A model generated the notes under the pieces. That model was given only the letters and a program-made list of their open reading frames with translations. It was not told the origin of the DNA and made no database searches. The position numbers were made by a program, and so were the translations under genes. Positions 62,530-64,000 of a DNA stretch of 64,000 bases are shown here, piece after piece; within the stretch, counting starts at the first letter, position 1; every line of letters begins with the position of its first letter. Source of the DNA: Ignavibacteriota bacterium (GTDB lineage: Bacteria > Bacteroidota > Ignavibacteria > Tepidaquicellales > Tepidaquicellaceae); contig JAPLFJ010000037.1 in NCBI GenBank assembly GCA_026390735.1, positions 124,001-188,000 of the forward strand, in the 5' to 3' direction.

Positions 62530-64000
62530 ATGCTTAAGAATATTACGTTTAAAGAACAGATTATTTCTCTATTCAGTCTGAAATCCGACCAGGAATTTGT
62601 CGATTTCATTGACTGGATTTCTAAAATGAATGAAATTATTAGGATTCCTGAATATGCAAAGAATATACCCGAGCGATTTTTAAATCTTTTTGAAGTAATT
62701 GATAATCAATACGAGATTCTTGAATCTGATAACAGTTCAAAAATTTATAATTTACGATTAATTGCAGATGATTTAAAGAAATCAAATGAACTTCTTATTG
62801 CTGAATCAAAAAGACAGAAGTTTATTTACTTAGCCTTAAAAGAGATATTATTGATCCTTTTGCAGTATTTAGGCAAAAAAGTAGATTATGTCGAAGGATT
62901 AAGTCTTGAGCAAATGCTTGATTCCATTTCCACTTTAGTAAAAGAAGTTCAGGACCCAAACGATAATTATCTTATCAGCCGGGGAAATTTTGATACCTTC
63001 ACAAATAACATTAAAGATATTATCTTTCAAACCGACGCAAATGGAAAGTTAATCTATATAAACAAAGCCTGGGTCGATATAACGGGTTTTTCTCTCGATG
63101 AATCAATCAATGCGCCTTTCGGAAGTTTTCTGTATCCTGCTGACTTTTACCTCTATGAAGCCTGCTACAATAAGCTTGCAAAGAAGGAAAAAGATTATTG
63201 CCGGTATCAGATGCGACTTAGGGGGAAGAATGAATCTGCATTATGGACTGATGTATTCTCAAGGTTATTGTATGATGATAACGGAAAAATCATCGGACTT
63301 TATGGAATCATATCTGATATTTCAGAACGTAAAAAAGCTGAAGATGAGTTAATACGGTTGAAAGATGCAGCTGAAGAAGCTGCACGTGCTAAATCAGAAT
63401 TTCTTGCAGTTATGAGTCATGAAATAAGAACGCCTATGAATGGTGTTCTGGGTATGACTGGACTTCTGCTCGAAACAAACCTTACTCCTGAACAAAGAGA
63501 ATATGTCGAAACAATTCGTGTTAGTGGCGATACACTTCTGACATTGATTAATGATATTCTTGATTTCTCGAAAATTGAATCGGGAAAGATGGAACTTGAA
63601 GAGGCACCTCTTGAAGTGAAAGAATGTATTGAAGAAGCGTTTGAATTGCTGGCAGCAGAAGCTGTTAAAAAGAGGCTGGACTTACTTCACTTAATAGATC
63701 CTGATGTACCTGATTTAATCATAGGTGATGTAACAAGGATAAGACAGATTTTGGTGAATCTGGTCAACAATGCTGTTAAATTTACTGAGCATGGAGAAGT
63801 ACTTGTAAGTGTTAAGAAAATGAAGCAGAAAGATGATGAAGTTGAATTGCAGTTTTCTGTACAAGATTCAGGCATCGGAATTCCGGTTGACAAACTTAAT
63901 TTAATCTTCCAGAGTTTTACGCAGGTAGACTCTTCAACTACCCGTAAATATGGCGGAACGGGACTTGGTCTTGCGATTTGTAAAAGGTTGGTAAACCTTA
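62530..64000 (+). CDS. PAS-domain histidine kinase, 5' part (runs off the window)
   Basis: The frame is open from the ATG at 62530 to the window end (490 codons). It has a helical N-terminal region without membrane segments (about 1-165), a PAS domain (NIKDIIFQTDANGKLIYINK, YGIISDISERKKAEDE), the H-box FLAVMSHEIRTPMNGVLG with phosphorylated H297, N-box LVNLVNNAVKFTEHG and G1/F/G2 boxes VQDSGIGIP, FQSFTQVDSSTTRKYGGTG and LGLAICKRL. It is a cytoplasmic sensor kinase of the type that usually carries a receiver domain after the ATPase, which would lie beyond the window; the adjacent Hpt protein supports such a relay. Confidence 0.9.
   Translation, partial: MLKNITFKEQIISLFSLKSDQEFVDFIDWISKMNEIIRIPEYAKNIPERFLNLFEVIDNQYEILESDNSSKIYNLRLIADDLKKSNELLIAESKRQKFIYLALKEILLILLQYLGKKVDYVEGLSLEQMLDSISTLVKEVQDPNDNYLISRGNFDTFTNNIKDIIFQTDANGKLIYINKAWVDITGFSLDESINAPFGSFLYPADFYLYEACYNKLAKKEKDYCRYQMRLRGKNESALWTDVFSRLLYDDNGKIIGLYGIISDISERKKAEDELIRLKDAAEEAARAKSEFLAVMSHEIRTPMNGVLGMTGLLLETNLTPEQREYVETIRVSGDTLLTLINDILDFSKIESGKMELEEAPLEVKECIEEAFELLAAEAVKKRLDLLHLIDPDVPDLIIGDVTRIRQILVNLVNNAVKFTEHGEVLVSVKKMKQKDDEVELQFSVQDSGIGIPVDKLNLIFQSFTQVDSSTTRKYGGTGLGLAICKRLVNL

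Overview
This 64 kb window looks like a chromosome segment from an AT-rich member of the Bacteroidota/Chlorobiota/Ignavibacteriota group, most likely Ignavibacteria-like. Four exported proteins end in type IX secretion (T9SS) sorting domains with the NYPNPFNPxT signature. There is also a PorV-like outer-membrane protein, a TonB-dependent receptor with a CarboxypepD-regulatory-like N-terminus, and a type II-C CRISPR-Cas9 locus whose tracrRNA has the layout usual in Bacteroidota. No rRNA or tRNA gene was seen. The taxon is an inference from these features.

Layout. 1-7.8 kb: 5' part of hisS, a secreted BNR/Ycf48-like repeat protein, full-length glycine dehydrogenase gcvP and a polytopic membrane protein. 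7.8-12.9 kb: a glycosyltransferase-2 enzyme encoded as two same-frame genes behind a sigma-54-type promoter, then a large T9SS cargo protein behind a second one. 13-18.2 kb: methylmalonyl-CoA mutase large subunit, and a DprA-like gene overlapping a RecQ-phosphoribosyltransferase fusion (PsyrTA/RqlHI-like). 18.2-24.1 kb: pmbA and tldD (TldD with a Tat signal), a small TPR protein and long intergenic stretches built from repeated phrases and palindromes. 24.1-30.5 kb: a truncated surface-protein gene behind a third sigma-54-type promoter that runs in frame into a single CRISPR repeat, then cas2-cas1-cas9 on the minus strand and a tracrRNA on the plus strand. 31-43.8 kb: housekeeping genes: purN-purH, mreBCD-mrdA-rodA-pyrF, two peroxiredoxins, a GNAT protein and ftsX. 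44.2-59.4 kb: eight consecutive plus-strand genes for envelope proteins (T9SS-type proteins, lipoproteins, TonB receptor, PorV-like protein, membrane protein, secreted phospholipase-D-like protein). 59.4-64 kb: an NtrC-type regulator, hppD, an Hpt protein and the start of a PAS-histidine kinase.

Two things stand out. First, the dyad TCTCA-N3-TGAGA occurs in arrays with an exact 20 bp period upstream of two sigma-54-like promoters 11 kb apart (two copies at 12.9 kb, three at 23.9 kb), each before an exported surface-protein gene. This looks like enhancer sites of one sigma-54 activator and hence a small surface-protein regulon. Second, the Cas9 locus looks complete in its protein genes and tracrRNA but has only one recognisable repeat. 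That repeat supplies the last nine codons and the stop of the truncated gene in the same dyad/sigma-54 transcription unit, so CRISPR RNA could have come under that promoter, or the array may have collapsed by deletion or in assembly.

Other signals: two separate arrays of seven 11-bp units in intergenic DNA, a glycosyltransferase split by an in-frame stop next to an inserted membrane anchor, several families of short intergenic palindromes, and structured leader candidates. All positions and motifs were read by eye. No homology search, folding program or promoter model was run.
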